Part shown: in pieces, positions 1 to 8,370 of the stretch
How positions within the stretch are numbered: position 1 is the first letter of the stretch
How the letters are laid out: each line of letters opens with the position of its first letter
Assembly: GCA_963836425.1 (NCBI GenBank)
Contig: CAWIJJ010000006.1
Coordinates: forward strand, 62,001-126,000
DNA length: 64,000 nt
Source of the DNA: CAWIJJ01 sp963836425
GTDB lineage: Bacteria > Acidobacteriota > Terriglobia > Bryobacterales > Bryobacteraceae
Reading direction: 5' to 3'
Notes under the pieces: model-generated
The model's database searches: none
Seen by the model: the letters and a program-made list of their open reading frames with translations, nothing else
What the model was told of the DNA's origin: nothing
Translations under genes and position numbers: made by a program

Positions 1-1008
1 CCCTTCCGGGCGCGGCTCGACTGCCGCTGGATCGTGGGCCGGGGTGTGGACCTCGGGTTGATCATCGGCAGTTCGCTCGCCGGCTATCTTTACCTGGCCT
101 TATACGCGGCACTGCACGTCCCCATCTCTCCGCTGTGGTGGTTCTGGTCAGTAGGGTTCGACGGCACCCACATCTTCGCCACCGCGTCGCGCACGTATTT
201 CGACAGCGAAGCGCGCGCGCGCAACCGGAAGCTCTTCTTCGGCAGCCTCGCGTTCTTTTTCGCGCTTGGGCCCGCGATGGTCCTGGCCGGATGGAAAGGC
301 TGGTTGTACCTTCTGGTCGGCGTGTGGGCCTATTATCACGTGATCCGGCAGCACTACGGGTTCATGGTGCTGTACAAGGTGAAGAACCGCGATCTTGCCC
401 CGCTGGACAACACGATCGACCGCCTCTTCCTGGGCGTGATGACGATCGCGCCGCCCTTCCACCGCTTCTTCGTGCATCATCCGGAGGAACTGGGGATTCC
501 GTTTTCGTTTCCCGTTGCGGACATGCCGGTGCTGGCGATTTCGGCCCTCGCGCTGGCGGTGTTCCTGGTGCGGCAGGCGATGCGGCTGCGCGCGGGAGAC
601 TCGCTGAACGCGCCCAAGCTGTTGTTGCTCGGTGGCGTGATTCCGCTGCACTGGCTCACCTTCCAATGGATGAGCTGGCAGGCGGCGGTGCCCACCGTGA
701 CCATCGTGCACAACCTGCAATATCACGCCCTGGTCTGGTTTCACAACCGCAACCGCTACCGGGTGGCGGGCGGCGCGGCGCGATTCGGGCGCATTCCTCC
801 TGCGGTGAGCCGGAGCCTGCTCGCGTACCTCGGGGCGGCGCTGCTGTTCAGCGCGCTCTACCGCATTCCGGGTTTCCGCCTGGGACAGGTATCAGACCTG
901 GCCTTCGGCCTCTTCTGCGGTTTCGGGCTGACGCATTATTATCTCGACAGCCGCATCTGGCGCGTGCGCCACGATCCAGGGCTGCGCCAGGCGCTGGGGT
1001 TGGCTTAA
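1..1008 (+). CDS. His-rich multi-pass membrane protein, 5' truncated
   Basis: The reading frame is open to the left edge, so the true start is probably outside the window; an internal GTG at 34 is the first visible start candidate. The product has about eight hydrophobic segments. Histidines cluster at membrane boundaries: YHVIRQHYG near residue 100, FHRFFVHH near 140, HNLQYHALVWFHN near 230 and HYYLDSRIW near the C-terminus. Such repeated His pairs resemble membrane di-metal enzymes (desaturase/hydroxylase or Brp/Blh-like), but I cannot place it in a named family. The next gene starts about 10 bases downstream. The coding call is firm; the metal-enzyme idea is inference. Confidence 0.75.
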   Translation, partial: PFRARLDCRWIVGRGVDLGLIIGSSLAGYLYLALYAALHVPISPLWWFWSVGFDGTHIFATASRTYFDSEARARNRKLFFGSLAFFFALGPAMVLAGWKGWLYLLVGVWAYYHVIRQHYGFMVLYKVKNRDLAPLDNTIDRLFLGVMTIAPPFHRFFVHHPEELGIPFSFPVADMPVLAISALALAVFLVRQAMRLRAGDSLNAPKLLLLGGVIPLHWLTFQWMSWQAAVPTVTIVHNLQYHALVWFHNRNRYRVAGGAARFGRIPPAVSRSLLAYLGAALLFSALYRIPGFRLGQVSDLAFGLFCGFGLTHYYLDSRIWRVRHDPGLRQALGLA

Positions 1009-1016
1009 CCTGTAAT

Positions 1017-1859
1017 TTGCTGACGACGCTGACATCCGAACACCGCCGGGTCTGGTGGGCGCGGTTCGGGCCGACTGCGCACTACCTGATGCAGACCGAG
1101 GCGCACGTTTATGCGCTGGCCGTTTCGGCGAGCGTGCTGCTCGCGTTCTATCCGTTCCTGCTGGTGATGCTTTCGTTCTGCCGGGACGTGTTGCAGTGGC
1201 CGGCCGCGCAGCAGGCCATCTATCTTGCGCTGGGCGACTTTTTCGCGGGCGAGCCGGGCGACTTTCTGGTGCGCAACCTTCAGCCGTACCTGGTGCCCCG
1301 GCTTCATCTCACCTCGATGTTGCTGCTGTTGTTCACCGCCAACGGCATTTTCGAGCCGCTCGAAGTGGCGCTGAACCGGGCGTGGGGTGTGACCACGAAC
1401 CGTTCCTATCTGAAGAACCAGCTCATCGCAATTGGCATGATTTTCGTATGCGGGGGCCTCGCGCTGATTTCGCTGATGCTGACGGCGGCAAACAGCAAAT
1501 GGATTGCGGATGCGTCCGGCATCGACCCGGCGGCGGAGTGGCTCAACGTGCTGTTCTTCAAGCTGGCCGCGGTGCCAGTGTCCATGCTGGCCCTTTTTCT
1601 GATCTACTGGCTGCTGCCGAATCGCAAAGTGGAGCCGGGCCGCGTGGCGCCGGTAGCGATCGTGGTGGGGCTGCTGCTCGAGGGTCTGAAATACGTGAAC
1701 CTGCTGGTCTCCCCGATGCTCACTCAAAAGCTGAGCGCGGAGTACGGTATTTTTCGCTTTTCGGCCACGATTCTGCTGCTGAGCTTTGTCGCGGCACTGA
1801 TTGTGTTGGCAGGAGCACATTGGACGGCACGCCGCGACCGTACCGATCCGCTATCGTAG
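1017..1859 (+). CDS. YihY/virulence factor BrkB family membrane protein
   Basis: A protein of about 280 aa with six hydrophobic segments and the BrkB/YihY layout: an N-terminal soluble stretch, a first membrane segment ending in AFYPFLLVML, and conserved GIFEPLEVALNRAWG and YGIFRFSATILLL blocks. The family is inner-membrane and of unknown function (some members are annotated RNase BN from an old misassignment). No ATG lies before the conserved N-terminal block, so TTG at 1017 is preferred; ATG at 1089 would remove conserved residues. A second, divergent BrkB paralogue lies at 34308-35240. Confidence 0.8.
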   Translation: MLTTLTSEHRRVWWARFGPTAHYLMQTEAHVYALAVSASVLLAFYPFLLVMLSFCRDVLQWPAAQQAIYLALGDFFAGEPGDFLVRNLQPYLVPRLHLTSMLLLLFTANGIFEPLEVALNRAWGVTTNRSYLKNQLIAIGMIFVCGGLALISLMLTAANSKWIADASGIDPAAEWLNVLFFKLAAVPVSMLALFLIYWLLPNRKVEPGRVAPVAIVVGLLLEGLKYVNLLVSPMLTQKLSAEYGIFRFSATILLLSFVAALIVLAGAHWTARRDRTDPLS

Positions 1860-1864
1860 GAGAC

Positions 1865-2041
1865 ATGAAGGACTGGAGAGGTATCGCCCGATCCGCGGGA
1901 ATGGAAATTCCGCCGGCGGATCTGGAGCGCATTGCCACATCGCTCGACGCGCTCGAGTCCGTGACCGCGCCGCTGTTCGAAAAACTAACGCCGGCAACCG
2001 AGCCGGCAATCACATTTTCGGCGGAAGAGGCCGAAACGTGA
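1865..2041 (+). CDS. AtzG-like / GatC-like small amidase partner (58 aa)
   Basis: A 58-aa protein, ATG at 1865, whose TGA overlaps the GTG start of the next gene (GTGA, 2038-2041), so the two are translationally coupled. It has an acidic helix-forming N-terminal half (DWRGIARSAGMEIPPADLERI) and a proline-rich tail, like the short AtzG/DUF4089 proteins that partner AtzE-type amidases and like a shortened GatC. Known AtzG stabilises its amidase. GatC proper is about 95 aa, and no gatB is adjacent, so a tRNA amidotransferase role is less likely than a metabolic amidase role. Confidence 0.7.
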   Translation: MKDWRGIARSAGMEIPPADLERIATSLDALESVTAPLFEKLTPATEPAITFSAEEAET

Positions 2042-3426
2042 CGATCCGGGAAGCAGGCGATGCGCTACGGCGGCGCCAGGCTTCCCCGGTGGAACTCGTG
2101 AAGGCCGCGGTTCAGCGTATTGAAAGGCTGAATAGCGGGCTGTGCGCGTTCCTTGCCGTGACCGAGGAATCCGCTCTCAACCGCGCGCGCGAGGCTGCGA
2201 CCGAACTGGCCGCGGGGCGCGACCGCGGTCCCCTGCACGGCATCCCCGTTGCCGTGAAGGACCTGTTCTACACGCGCGGGGTGCGCACCACCGGAGGCTC
2301 GAAAATCTTTCAGGATTTCGTGCCGGGCTACGATGCCGCCGTCGTGGAGAGGCTGGAAGCGGCGGGCGCGGTGATGCTGGGCAAGTTGAACATGCACGAA
2401 CTGGCTTACGGGATCACCTCCGCCAATCCGCATTTTGGCGCGGTGCGGAACCCGTGGAATCCGGAATACAGCCCGGGGGGATCGAGCGGCGGTTCGGGCG
2501 TGGCGGTGGCCGCGGGGATGGTGTATGCGGCGATGGGCAGCGACACGGGCGGGTCGATTCGCATCCCGGCGTCGTTTTGCGGAGTGGTGGGGCTCAAGCC
2601 CACGTACGGGCGGGTGAGCAGGTACGGCACCATGCCGCTGGGCTACAGCCTGGACCACATGGGGCCGTTGACGCGATCGGTGAGGGACGCGGCGCTGGTG
2701 CTGAACGCGATCGCGGGGTACGATGCGCGCGATCCGGCCTCGTCGCGGCATCCGGTGGTGGACTTCGTGCCGGATGAGGAGTGCTCGATCCGCGGGTTGA
2801 GGCTGGGATTTCCGGAAAACTTCCTGTTCGAACGGCTGGACCCTGACGTGGAGTCGGCGGTACGAGGGGCGACGGCGCGTGCCGCATCGCTGGGGGCCGT
2901 GGTGAAACCGGTGACCATCCGGCCGGACCCGGCGGCGATGAATGCGATCGCGCGGACGGTGCTGCTGGGGGAGGCGGCCGCGACGCTGCAGCCGTACCTG
3001 GGGAACCGGGCGAATTTCGGGGCGGACGTGCTGGCGCTTCTGGACCAGGGCAGGCTGCTGCCGGCGAGCGACTACATCAACGCACAGCGCGTGCGCCGCG
3101 CCATGTGCCGCGAGTTCGCCGCGGTGTGGGAGGAAGTGGACTGCATCGTGGCGCCGGCCACTCCCAACACGGCGCCGCGGGTGGGGCAGACGACGGTGAA
3201 ACTGGGCGGGCGGGAAGAAGACGTCCGCCTGGCGACGACACGGCTGGTGAGATGGGTGAACCTTCTGGGATTGCCGGTGCTATCCATGCCCTGCGGGCTG
3301 AGTGGAGGGGGAATGCCGGCGGGCTTGCAGATCATCGGGCCGCCCTTCGGGGAGGCGGCGGTACTGCGGGTGGGGGCCGCCCTGGAAGACGCCGGCGTCG
3401 GAATTCCACCGGCGCCCGGAATGTGA
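2038..3426 (+). CDS. Amidase signature family enzyme (AtzE/GatA-like)
   Basis: A 462-aa amidase signature hydrolase. The Ser-cisSer-Lys triad is intact: Lys74 in HGIPVAVKD, Ser149 in the GGSSGGSG loop and Ser173 in GSDTGGSIR; the 24-residue spacing between the serines is the family norm. Start is the GTG overlapping the stop of the small AtzG-like gene. It hydrolyses an amide substrate that cannot be named from sequence; the partner gene makes an AtzE-type or allophanate/biuret-like hydrolase as plausible as a GatA role. It is followed by a convergent hairpin shared with purE. Confidence 0.88.
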   Translation: MTIREAGDALRRRQASPVELVKAAVQRIERLNSGLCAFLAVTEESALNRAREAATELAAGRDRGPLHGIPVAVKDLFYTRGVRTTGGSKIFQDFVPGYDAAVVERLEAAGAVMLGKLNMHELAYGITSANPHFGAVRNPWNPEYSPGGSSGGSGVAVAAGMVYAAMGSDTGGSIRIPASFCGVVGLKPTYGRVSRYGTMPLGYSLDHMGPLTRSVRDAALVLNAIAGYDARDPASSRHPVVDFVPDEECSIRGLRLGFPENFLFERLDPDVESAVRGATARAASLGAVVKPVTIRPDPAAMNAIARTVLLGEAAATLQPYLGNRANFGADVLALLDQGRLLPASDYINAQRVRRAMCREFAAVWEEVDCIVAPATPNTAPRVGQTTVKLGGREEDVRLATTRLVRWVNLLGLPVLSMPCGLSGGGMPAGLQIIGPPFGEAAVLRVGAALEDAGVGIPPAPGM

Positions 3427-3542
3427 GGGCGGCCGTGCGGCGATGTGCTCGAGTCATCAAAAGATGAACCTGGCTGCGACGGTGACGCTTTGTTCGGCGG
3501 TGCCATGCCGGGGAGCAGCAGCGGAGCGGTGAAAAGGACATT

Positions 3543-3563
3543 GCGAGCCCCTTTTGGGCTCGC
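3543..3563. terminator. Hairpin between convergent amidase and purE
   Basis: Perfect 8-bp inverted repeat gcgagccc / gggctcgc with a 5-base loop (ctttt), in the 147-bp gap between two convergent genes and 10 bases past the purE stop. On the minus strand it is followed by a T-containing stretch rather than a clean U-tract, so it is a plausible but not ideal intrinsic terminator. Confidence 0.55.
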
Positions 3564-3573
3564 TCGTGGGGAT

Positions 3574-4068
3574 CTACAGTGTTTCCTGCCGGATCTTGGC
3601 GGCCTGTTCGGCGCGGAACTGCATCACGCGAGCGCGCAGTTCGGGGCGGGTGGTGGCCAGCATCTGCACGGCGAGGAGCGCGGCATTGATAGCGCCGGCG
3701 CGGCCGATGGCGAGCGTTCCAACCGGCACTCCGGCGGGCATCTGAACGGTGGAGAGGAGCGAGTCCATGCCCTTGAGCGCCTGACTCTCCATGGGGACGC
3801 CGAGCACGGGGATAACAGTGTACGCGGCCACGACCCCGGCAAGGTGGGCCGCGCCGCCGGCGCCGGCGATAATCACTTCGAGTCCGCGTTCGATGGCCGT
3901 CCGGGCGTACTCTGACGCCAAATCCGGCGACCGGTGCGCGGAAACGACGCGGTACTCGTGGGGCACGTCGAAGCGGGCCAGGGTCTCGGCGGCGTTGCGC
4001 ATGACCTCCCAATCCGACTTGCTGCCCATAATGATCCCTACCAGGGGCTTCTGATCGTTCTTTTCCAT
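3574..4068 (-). CDS. purE: N5-carboxyaminoimidazole ribonucleotide mutase
   Basis: A 164-aa class I PurE that moves the carboxyl group of N5-CAIR to give CAIR in purine synthesis. Visible hallmarks are the phosphate loop IIMGSKSDWE near residues 12-21, SAHRSPD near 43-49, and GAGGAAHLAGVVA near 70-82 followed by IPVLGVP. Length is typical. No purK is adjacent; the gene stands alone, with bactofilin upstream on the same strand about 90 bases away. A GC-rich hairpin lies between them. Confidence 0.95.
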   Translation of the reverse strand: MEKNDQKPLVGIIMGSKSDWEVMRNAAETLARFDVPHEYRVVSAHRSPDLASEYARTAIERGLEVIIAGAGGAAHLAGVVAAYTVIPVLGVPMESQALKGMDSLLSTVQMPAGVPVGTLAIGRAGAINAALLAVQMLATTRPELRARVMQFRAEQAAKIRQETL

Positions 4069-4102
4069 TCAGCGCTTATTATATCGAGCACACCAATATC
4101 GC

Positions 4103-4125
4103 GGCGCGCCTTGGTGCGGCGCGCC
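4103..4125. terminator. GC-rich hairpin after the bactofilin gene
   Basis: Two copies of ggcgcgcc separated by 7 bases can pair as an 8-bp stem about 30 bases past the bactofilin stop (minus strand). There is no U-tract, so it may be a terminator-like fold or simply two palindromic 8-mers. Confidence 0.3.
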
Positions 4126-4154
4126 TGGCGGGTCTGCGGACGTGGCGGAGGAGC

Positions 4155-4670
4155 TTAAACGACGGGCGCTTCCACGCGCGTCGCGTCGCTCTTCACCGGT
4201 TTGGTGGTCACCTTAGGCTCCGGGCGGACGATATCGATGCTGCCTTTAAAGTAGGCACCGTCGTCGATGCTGATGCCGGCCGCGCGGATATCGCCCACCA
4301 GATTGCCTTGCTCGCGGATCGCGATCTTCTCGGTGACTTCCACGTTGCCGCGGACCGAGCCGAAGATTACGACCTCGCGCGCTTTGATGTTGGCTTTGAC
4401 TTTTCCCTTTGGGCCGACGGTCAGCAAACTGTGCGATTCCAGCATGCCTTCCACTTCGCCATCGACCAGCAGTTCTTCCTGGGTGCGGATTTCGCCCTTG
4501 ATGGTCATGGAGGCGCCGATGGACGCCGTGCTGCGACCCAAAGAAGGCGGATCGTGGCGGGGAGGAGCAGCGGATGGGGCGGACGGTGCGGCTTGAGAAT
4601 AAGTGCGGGGTGGTTCGGCCTGGGGCTGCTGTCTCTGGCCGGGAACTTCGTCTGAACGTTTATTCCACAA
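4155..4670 (-). CDS. Bactofilin (polymer-forming cytoskeletal protein)
   Basis: A 171-aa protein with a Pro/Gln/Ala-rich disordered N-terminus (to about residue 48), a bactofilin beta-helix core of about 100 residues starting at SIGASMTIKGEI and containing repeated hydrophobic-Gly turns (LLVDGEVEG, VIFGSVRGNV, GNLVGDIRA), and a charged tail. Bactofilins self-assemble into filaments at the inner membrane and scaffold cell-shape or wall enzymes. No M23 peptidase or ParAB gene sits beside it, so its client is unknown. ATG at 4670 gives the full disordered N-terminus. Confidence 0.9.
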   Translation of the reverse strand: MWNKRSDEVPGQRQQPQAEPPRTYSQAAPSAPSAAPPRHDPPSLGRSTASIGASMTIKGEIRTQEELLVDGEVEGMLESHSLLTVGPKGKVKANIKAREVVIFGSVRGNVEVTEKIAIREQGNLVGDIRAAGISIDDGAYFKGSIDIVRPEPKVTTKPVKSDATRVEAPVV

Positions 4671-4853
4671 GTTCGGGTCTCCTTCGCAGATGTGTATGAA
4701 AAACTTAAATTCGTAGCATGCGAAGGGCCAACTAGAGGCCAGCGCAGGCTGACCGCTTCGTCCCGGTCGCGGCTCTGCAACGGGCGGGCGCGGCGCGGGC
4801 GAGGGGCGCGCGGCGGGGCATGAGGGCGGGGGCGGAGGCGCGCCGGGTAAGTT

Positions 4854-5783
4854 TTACGCTTTCGAGGGCATGGCTTCGAGAAAACTCTTCAAGTCGTGCT
4901 CGTTGATTTCGGGGAGACCGGGAGCGACGTTGTCGAGCTTGCCGGCGCGCATCCACTGCTCGAGGCGGTCTATCAGCTCGAACAGGTGTTCAAACGATTC
5001 CACGACGAACAGCAGCGGCTGGTAGTGATCGATCTCGGCTCCCTGATTAATCATCCATTCGAGCTGAGCGGGATAGCGCTGCACCTGGCTGGATTCGATG
5101 GCGTGCGCCAGTTCGCCGTACGAACTGAGCAGTCCGCTGCCGTAGGCGCAGAGCCCCTGCGGGCCGCCGCGCATCAGGCCGAACTCGACGGTGAACCAGA
5201 AAAACCGCGAAAGAGCGCGGATGATGCTGGTGAGCCGGCGGGCGCGTTCGACTTCGTTGAGCAGGCCCTCGGTCAATTCGACGGCGGTGTGGGCGCACTC
5301 GCCGAAACGAACGAGCGTGTCGGCGAACACGCGGTCCGTGTGCATCGGGACATGGCCGGCAACATCGTGGAAAATGTCCGGTTCGGGCAAGTAGTCGAGG
5401 CGGTGCGGGGGGCGGATGGTGATGGTGGTGGGGAACTCGCGCCGGCGCAGGCAGTCGAAGAAAAGAAATCCCGGCACATATCCGCTGACGGGCTTGGCCT
5501 GAAAGCCCGTCAGGGGCTCGAGGCGCTTGTTGACTTCCTTAAGGACGGGGATGCGGTCGACGCGCAGATTTAGAGCTTCGAGTCCGGCGAGGAAGCGAGG
5601 GTTACCGTAGCGCTCCCAGCGGGGCTGCATGCGGCGGAAAAGCATCTCCCAGGCATCGTGATTTTCCTTGGAATAGCGCTCGCAAGCCTGGCGGATGAAG
5701 AGCTCGCCGCGTTTGCGGGCGTTTTCGACAAACGGCGCGCGGCCCGTCGTGAGTCCTTCGGCGAGCACATTTTCAAGCAGCAT
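4854..5783 (-). CDS. phhA: Phenylalanine 4-monooxygenase
   Basis: A 309-aa aromatic amino-acid hydroxylase converting phenylalanine to tyrosine with tetrahydropterin and O2. The iron triad is visible: His139 and His144 in FHDVAGHVPMH and Glu200 in WFTVEFGL. The start at 5783 is chosen because a strong gaggaggg ribosome site lies 5 bases upstream; an in-frame ATG at 5864 has none. There is no N-terminal ACT regulatory domain. No pterin dehydratase (phhB) or tyrosine-catabolism gene is adjacent. Confidence 0.93.
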   Translation of the reverse strand: MLLENVLAEGLTTGRAPFVENARKRGELFIRQACERYSKENHDAWEMLFRRMQPRWERYGNPRFLAGLEALNLRVDRIPVLKEVNKRLEPLTGFQAKPVSGYVPGFLFFDCLRRREFPTTITIRPPHRLDYLPEPDIFHDVAGHVPMHTDRVFADTLVRFGECAHTAVELTEGLLNEVERARRLTSIIRALSRFFWFTVEFGLMRGGPQGLCAYGSGLLSSYGELAHAIESSQVQRYPAQLEWMINQGAEIDHYQPLLFVVESFEHLFELIDRLEQWMRAGKLDNVAPGLPEINEHDLKSFLEAMPSKA

Positions 5784-5975
5784 GCGTTCCCTCCTCGAGC
5801 AGTTCCTGATCCAAAGATAGCACGCGAGAGACCCTCGTCTCAGTGGTGCTATGAACATTGCCACGAAAGCGCGGCGAAAATCGACGCATCCTGTTGGTCT
5901 GGATAGTCCTGGTACTCAACCCCCACGTTCGCGGGTATTGCCTAAGGTAATCCTTACTGGTTAACTAGTCAATGC

Positions 5976-5991
5976 CCGATATTCGTATCGG
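5976..5991. promoter_or_regulatory. 6-bp inverted repeat with TTCG loop upstream of a small ORF
   Basis: ccgata-TTCG-tatcgg is a perfect hairpin with a stable UUCG tetraloop, ending 15 bases before the ATG of the 62-aa ORF at 6007 and inside the 223-bp gap upstream of phhA. It could be an operator or an RNA hairpin; function is not determined. Confidence 0.3.
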
Positions 5992-6006
5992 AAACTACTC
6001 AAACTC

Positions 6007-6195
6007 ATGACCACAATGCCAGCCGTCCCGGCCTCCCCCACGGTTCAAGCTGAGAAACTGCGCCTGCTCTATCTCCGCCGCCGGCAAATCGACGATGCCA
6101 TTTCCGCCCTCGAGCGGCTTGTTGAATTTCGGGATAGCCGCTCCAATGTCATATCGATGGATCAGATTCGAACGATTGCGGGGGGGCAAAACTAG
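6007..6195 (+). CDS. Small hypothetical protein (62 aa)
   Basis: A short ORF with a predicted amphipathic helix (KLRLLYLRRRQIDDAISALERL, residues about 17-38), Arg/Leu-rich, no Cys and no membrane segment. It lies divergently to phhA and faces a stretch without a convincing gene. No clear ribosome site precedes ATG 6007; ATG 6016 is an alternative. I do not recognise a family. Codon composition is compatible with coding but the case is modest. Confidence 0.4.
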   Translation: MTTMPAVPASPTVQAEKLRLLYLRRRQIDDAISALERLVEFRDSRSNVISMDQIRTIAGGQN

Positions 6196-6665
6196 CCCGA
6201 GCTAACCGGGAGCATAGGCGTCCATGAGGCGTTCGAACTGCTCCGGCCAGGCAAGACTCCGCCTTCGACAATCAGTTCGGGAGCGGCGTATTTGACGACC
6301 GTCTTTACCCATGGGCGGCCGAACCGGGCAGAACCACCAGGATGCTCCGGAATCGAGCGCCCTGACCGACACCGTTGTGGGCGGCCGCGGGACGCTGGCC
6401 GAGGCACAGGACGAAATCGGGTCCGGCTACTGCGCACTGGCACCCGCCAACCCCGTATCACGCCCAATCGCCTTCGGACGTTGGAGAAGCGGGCCACGGA
6501 AGGCTGGAGCGGTTCATCCGGTGTTTCTCCAGCGCGGCTCCGGCCGAACGCGAACTGTTGGAGGCGTTATGCGACGAGGCCGGCGCCGGCCCGGAGCTCA
6601 AGCACCGGGCCGTAATCGACGTACTTGATCACTTCGCGCCCCGCTTCCATGCGGCCGAAGTCAAG
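6196..6665. other. 470-bp stretch with no intact gene, possibly decayed
   Basis: Between the 62-aa ORF and pntB no frame is convincing. On the minus strand short coding-looking pieces occur in different frames: EVIKYVDYGPVLELR just past pntB, VVKYAAPELIVEGG near 6260-6300, and a separate frame ending EQFERLMDAYAPG at 6204-6245. This pattern fits a gene fragmented by frameshifts, but I cannot name the parent family. I saw no RNA gene or transposon end. Confidence 0.35.
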
Positions 6666-8060
6666 CTACGCCGCCACTTTCGCAGGCAGTTCCTTGACAA
6701 TTTCGGACACGAACGCCTTTGCATCGCCGAACAGCATGAGTGTGCGGTCCATGTAGTAGAGCGGGTTATCGATACCGGCGAAACCGGGACTCATGGACCG
6801 CTTGATCACCATGACGGTGCGGGCCTTGTCGACGTCGAGGATGGGCATTCCGTAAATCGGGCTGGACTGGTCGGTGCGCGCGGCGGGGTTGGTGACGTCG
6901 TTGGCGCCGATGACGAGAGCCACATCACACTGAGGGAATTCGGAATTGATGTCGTCCATTTCGACGAGGCGGTCGTAGGGTATGTCGGCCTCGGCGAGGA
7001 GGACGTTCATGTGGCCCGGCATGCGGCCGGCGACGGGATGAATGGCGAATTTGACGTCGACGCCGCGGCGCATGAGGGAATCGAACAACTCGCGAATTTT
7101 GTGCTGGGCCTGGGCGACGGCGAGGCCGTAGCCGGGGACGATGATGACGCTGGACGCGGCTTCGAGGACGGCGGCAGCCTCCTCGGGACTAGCGCTACGT
7201 ACGGGCCGCTGTTCGGCGGCGGGCCCCTTGGAGGCCTGAATCTGGCCGAACGCTCCGAACAGGACGTTGGTAAACGAACGGTTCATGGCCTTGCACATGA
7301 TGATGGACAGGATGAGGCCGGAGGAGCCGTCAAGGGCCCCGGCAATGATCAGCAGGGGATTATCGAGGGCGAACCCCATGGCGCAGGCGGAGAGTCCGGC
7401 GTACGAATTCAGGAGCGCGATGACGGTGGGCATGTCGGCGCCGCCGATGGGGATGATGAGGAGCACTCCGAAGAGGAGGGCGAGGACGGCGAAGATGGGG
7501 AAGAGGAAGGTGTCGGTCGGGACGAGGATCAGACGAACTCCGAGGCCTGCCGCGATGGCGAACAGGGTGAAGTTGATCATGTTCTGGTTGCGGTAGGTGA
7601 TGGGCCGGGAGGGCAGCACTTCCTGCAGTTTCCCCATAGCCATGAGGCTGCCGGTGAAGGTGAGGAAACCGAGCAGCGTTTCGATGATCAGGGCGACCAT
7701 GACCAGGCCGGTCAGTTCCTCGGCCACGTGGGCCTGGCCGCGGTAGAACTCGGCGGTGCCCACGAGCGCGGCTGCCAGGGCGCCGCAGGCGTGCGACATG
7801 GCGGTCCGTTGGGGGACGGCGGTCATGGGCATGATGTAGGCGATCGGGACGCCCACCACCGACCCGATCAGGAACGCTGCCAGAATCCAGGTCCAGTTGT
7901 GAACGTCCTGCGCCATGAGGGTGCCGCCGACGGCGAGGAGCATGCCCGCTTCGCCGGCGAAGACGCCGCGGCGCGCGGTGGCGGGATGGTTCATCCACTT
8001 GAGCGAGAGGATGAATAGGGCCGCGGAGAGGACGTAAATGTAACTGACGAACTGGGACAT
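6666..8060 (-). CDS. pntB: NAD(P) transhydrogenase subunit beta
   Basis: A 464-aa inner-membrane subunit of proton-translocating transhydrogenase, which uses the proton gradient to reduce NADP+ with NADH. About eight hydrophobic helices occupy residues 1-260; the C-terminal domain III binds NADP(H), with VIVPGYGLAVAQAQHKI near 310-327, DDINSEFPQCDVALVIGAND near 390-410 and KRSMSPGFAGIDNPL near 425-440. It starts immediately after the pntAB stop, so the three pnt genes form one operon. Confidence 0.96.
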   Translation of the reverse strand: MSQFVSYIYVLSAALFILSLKWMNHPATARRGVFAGEAGMLLAVGGTLMAQDVHNWTWILAAFLIGSVVGVPIAYIMPMTAVPQRTAMSHACGALAAALVGTAEFYRGQAHVAEELTGLVMVALIIETLLGFLTFTGSLMAMGKLQEVLPSRPITYRNQNMINFTLFAIAAGLGVRLILVPTDTFLFPIFAVLALLFGVLLIIPIGGADMPTVIALLNSYAGLSACAMGFALDNPLLIIAGALDGSSGLILSIIMCKAMNRSFTNVLFGAFGQIQASKGPAAEQRPVRSASPEEAAAVLEAASSVIIVPGYGLAVAQAQHKIRELFDSLMRRGVDVKFAIHPVAGRMPGHMNVLLAEADIPYDRLVEMDDINSEFPQCDVALVIGANDVTNPAARTDQSSPIYGMPILDVDKARTVMVIKRSMSPGFAGIDNPLYYMDRTLMLFGDAKAFVSEIVKELPAKVAA

Positions 8061-8357
8061 TTACTTTTTCGCCTCCCGCCGCTTGAACATTTTGAGCATC
8101 CGGTCGGTGATGAGGAAGCCGCTCACGATGTTGGTGACGGCGGCGGTGATGGCGATGAAGCCGAGCACTTTGCTGAGCGTGCTGGCTCCGGCGGCTCCGG
8201 TGATCAGAATCGCGCCGACCACCGAGATGGCGGAGATGGCGTTGGTGAGCGACATCAGGGGCGTGTGCAGCAGGGGTGAAACCTTGCGGATCACCTCCAG
8301 GCCCACAAACGTGGCCAGCATGAACACATATAAACCCAGTTCCAGCTTGGACGGCAT
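8061..8357 (-). CDS. pntAB: NAD(P) transhydrogenase subunit alpha, part 2
   Basis: A 98-aa membrane protein with three hydrophobic helices (residues about 5-25, 35-60, 62-85), corresponding to the C-terminal membrane domain of the alpha subunit. The split of alpha into soluble and membrane polypeptides is common outside enterobacteria. ATG at 8357 gives the usual MPSKLELGLYVFML beginning and leaves 13 bases to the pntAA stop; pntB begins on the next base after its stop. Confidence 0.93.
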   Translation of the reverse strand: MPSKLELGLYVFMLATFVGLEVIRKVSPLLHTPLMSLTNAISAISVVGAILITGAAGASTLSKVLGFIAITAAVTNIVSGFLITDRMLKMFKRREAKK

Positions 8358-8370
8358 GAAAGCTCCTGTT

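Noticed and set aside
6375..8018. 547-aa plus-strand ORF
   Set aside because: It lies antisense to pntB, which has full family conservation; its composition is the Gly/Asp/Glu/His bias of a high-GC shadow frame.
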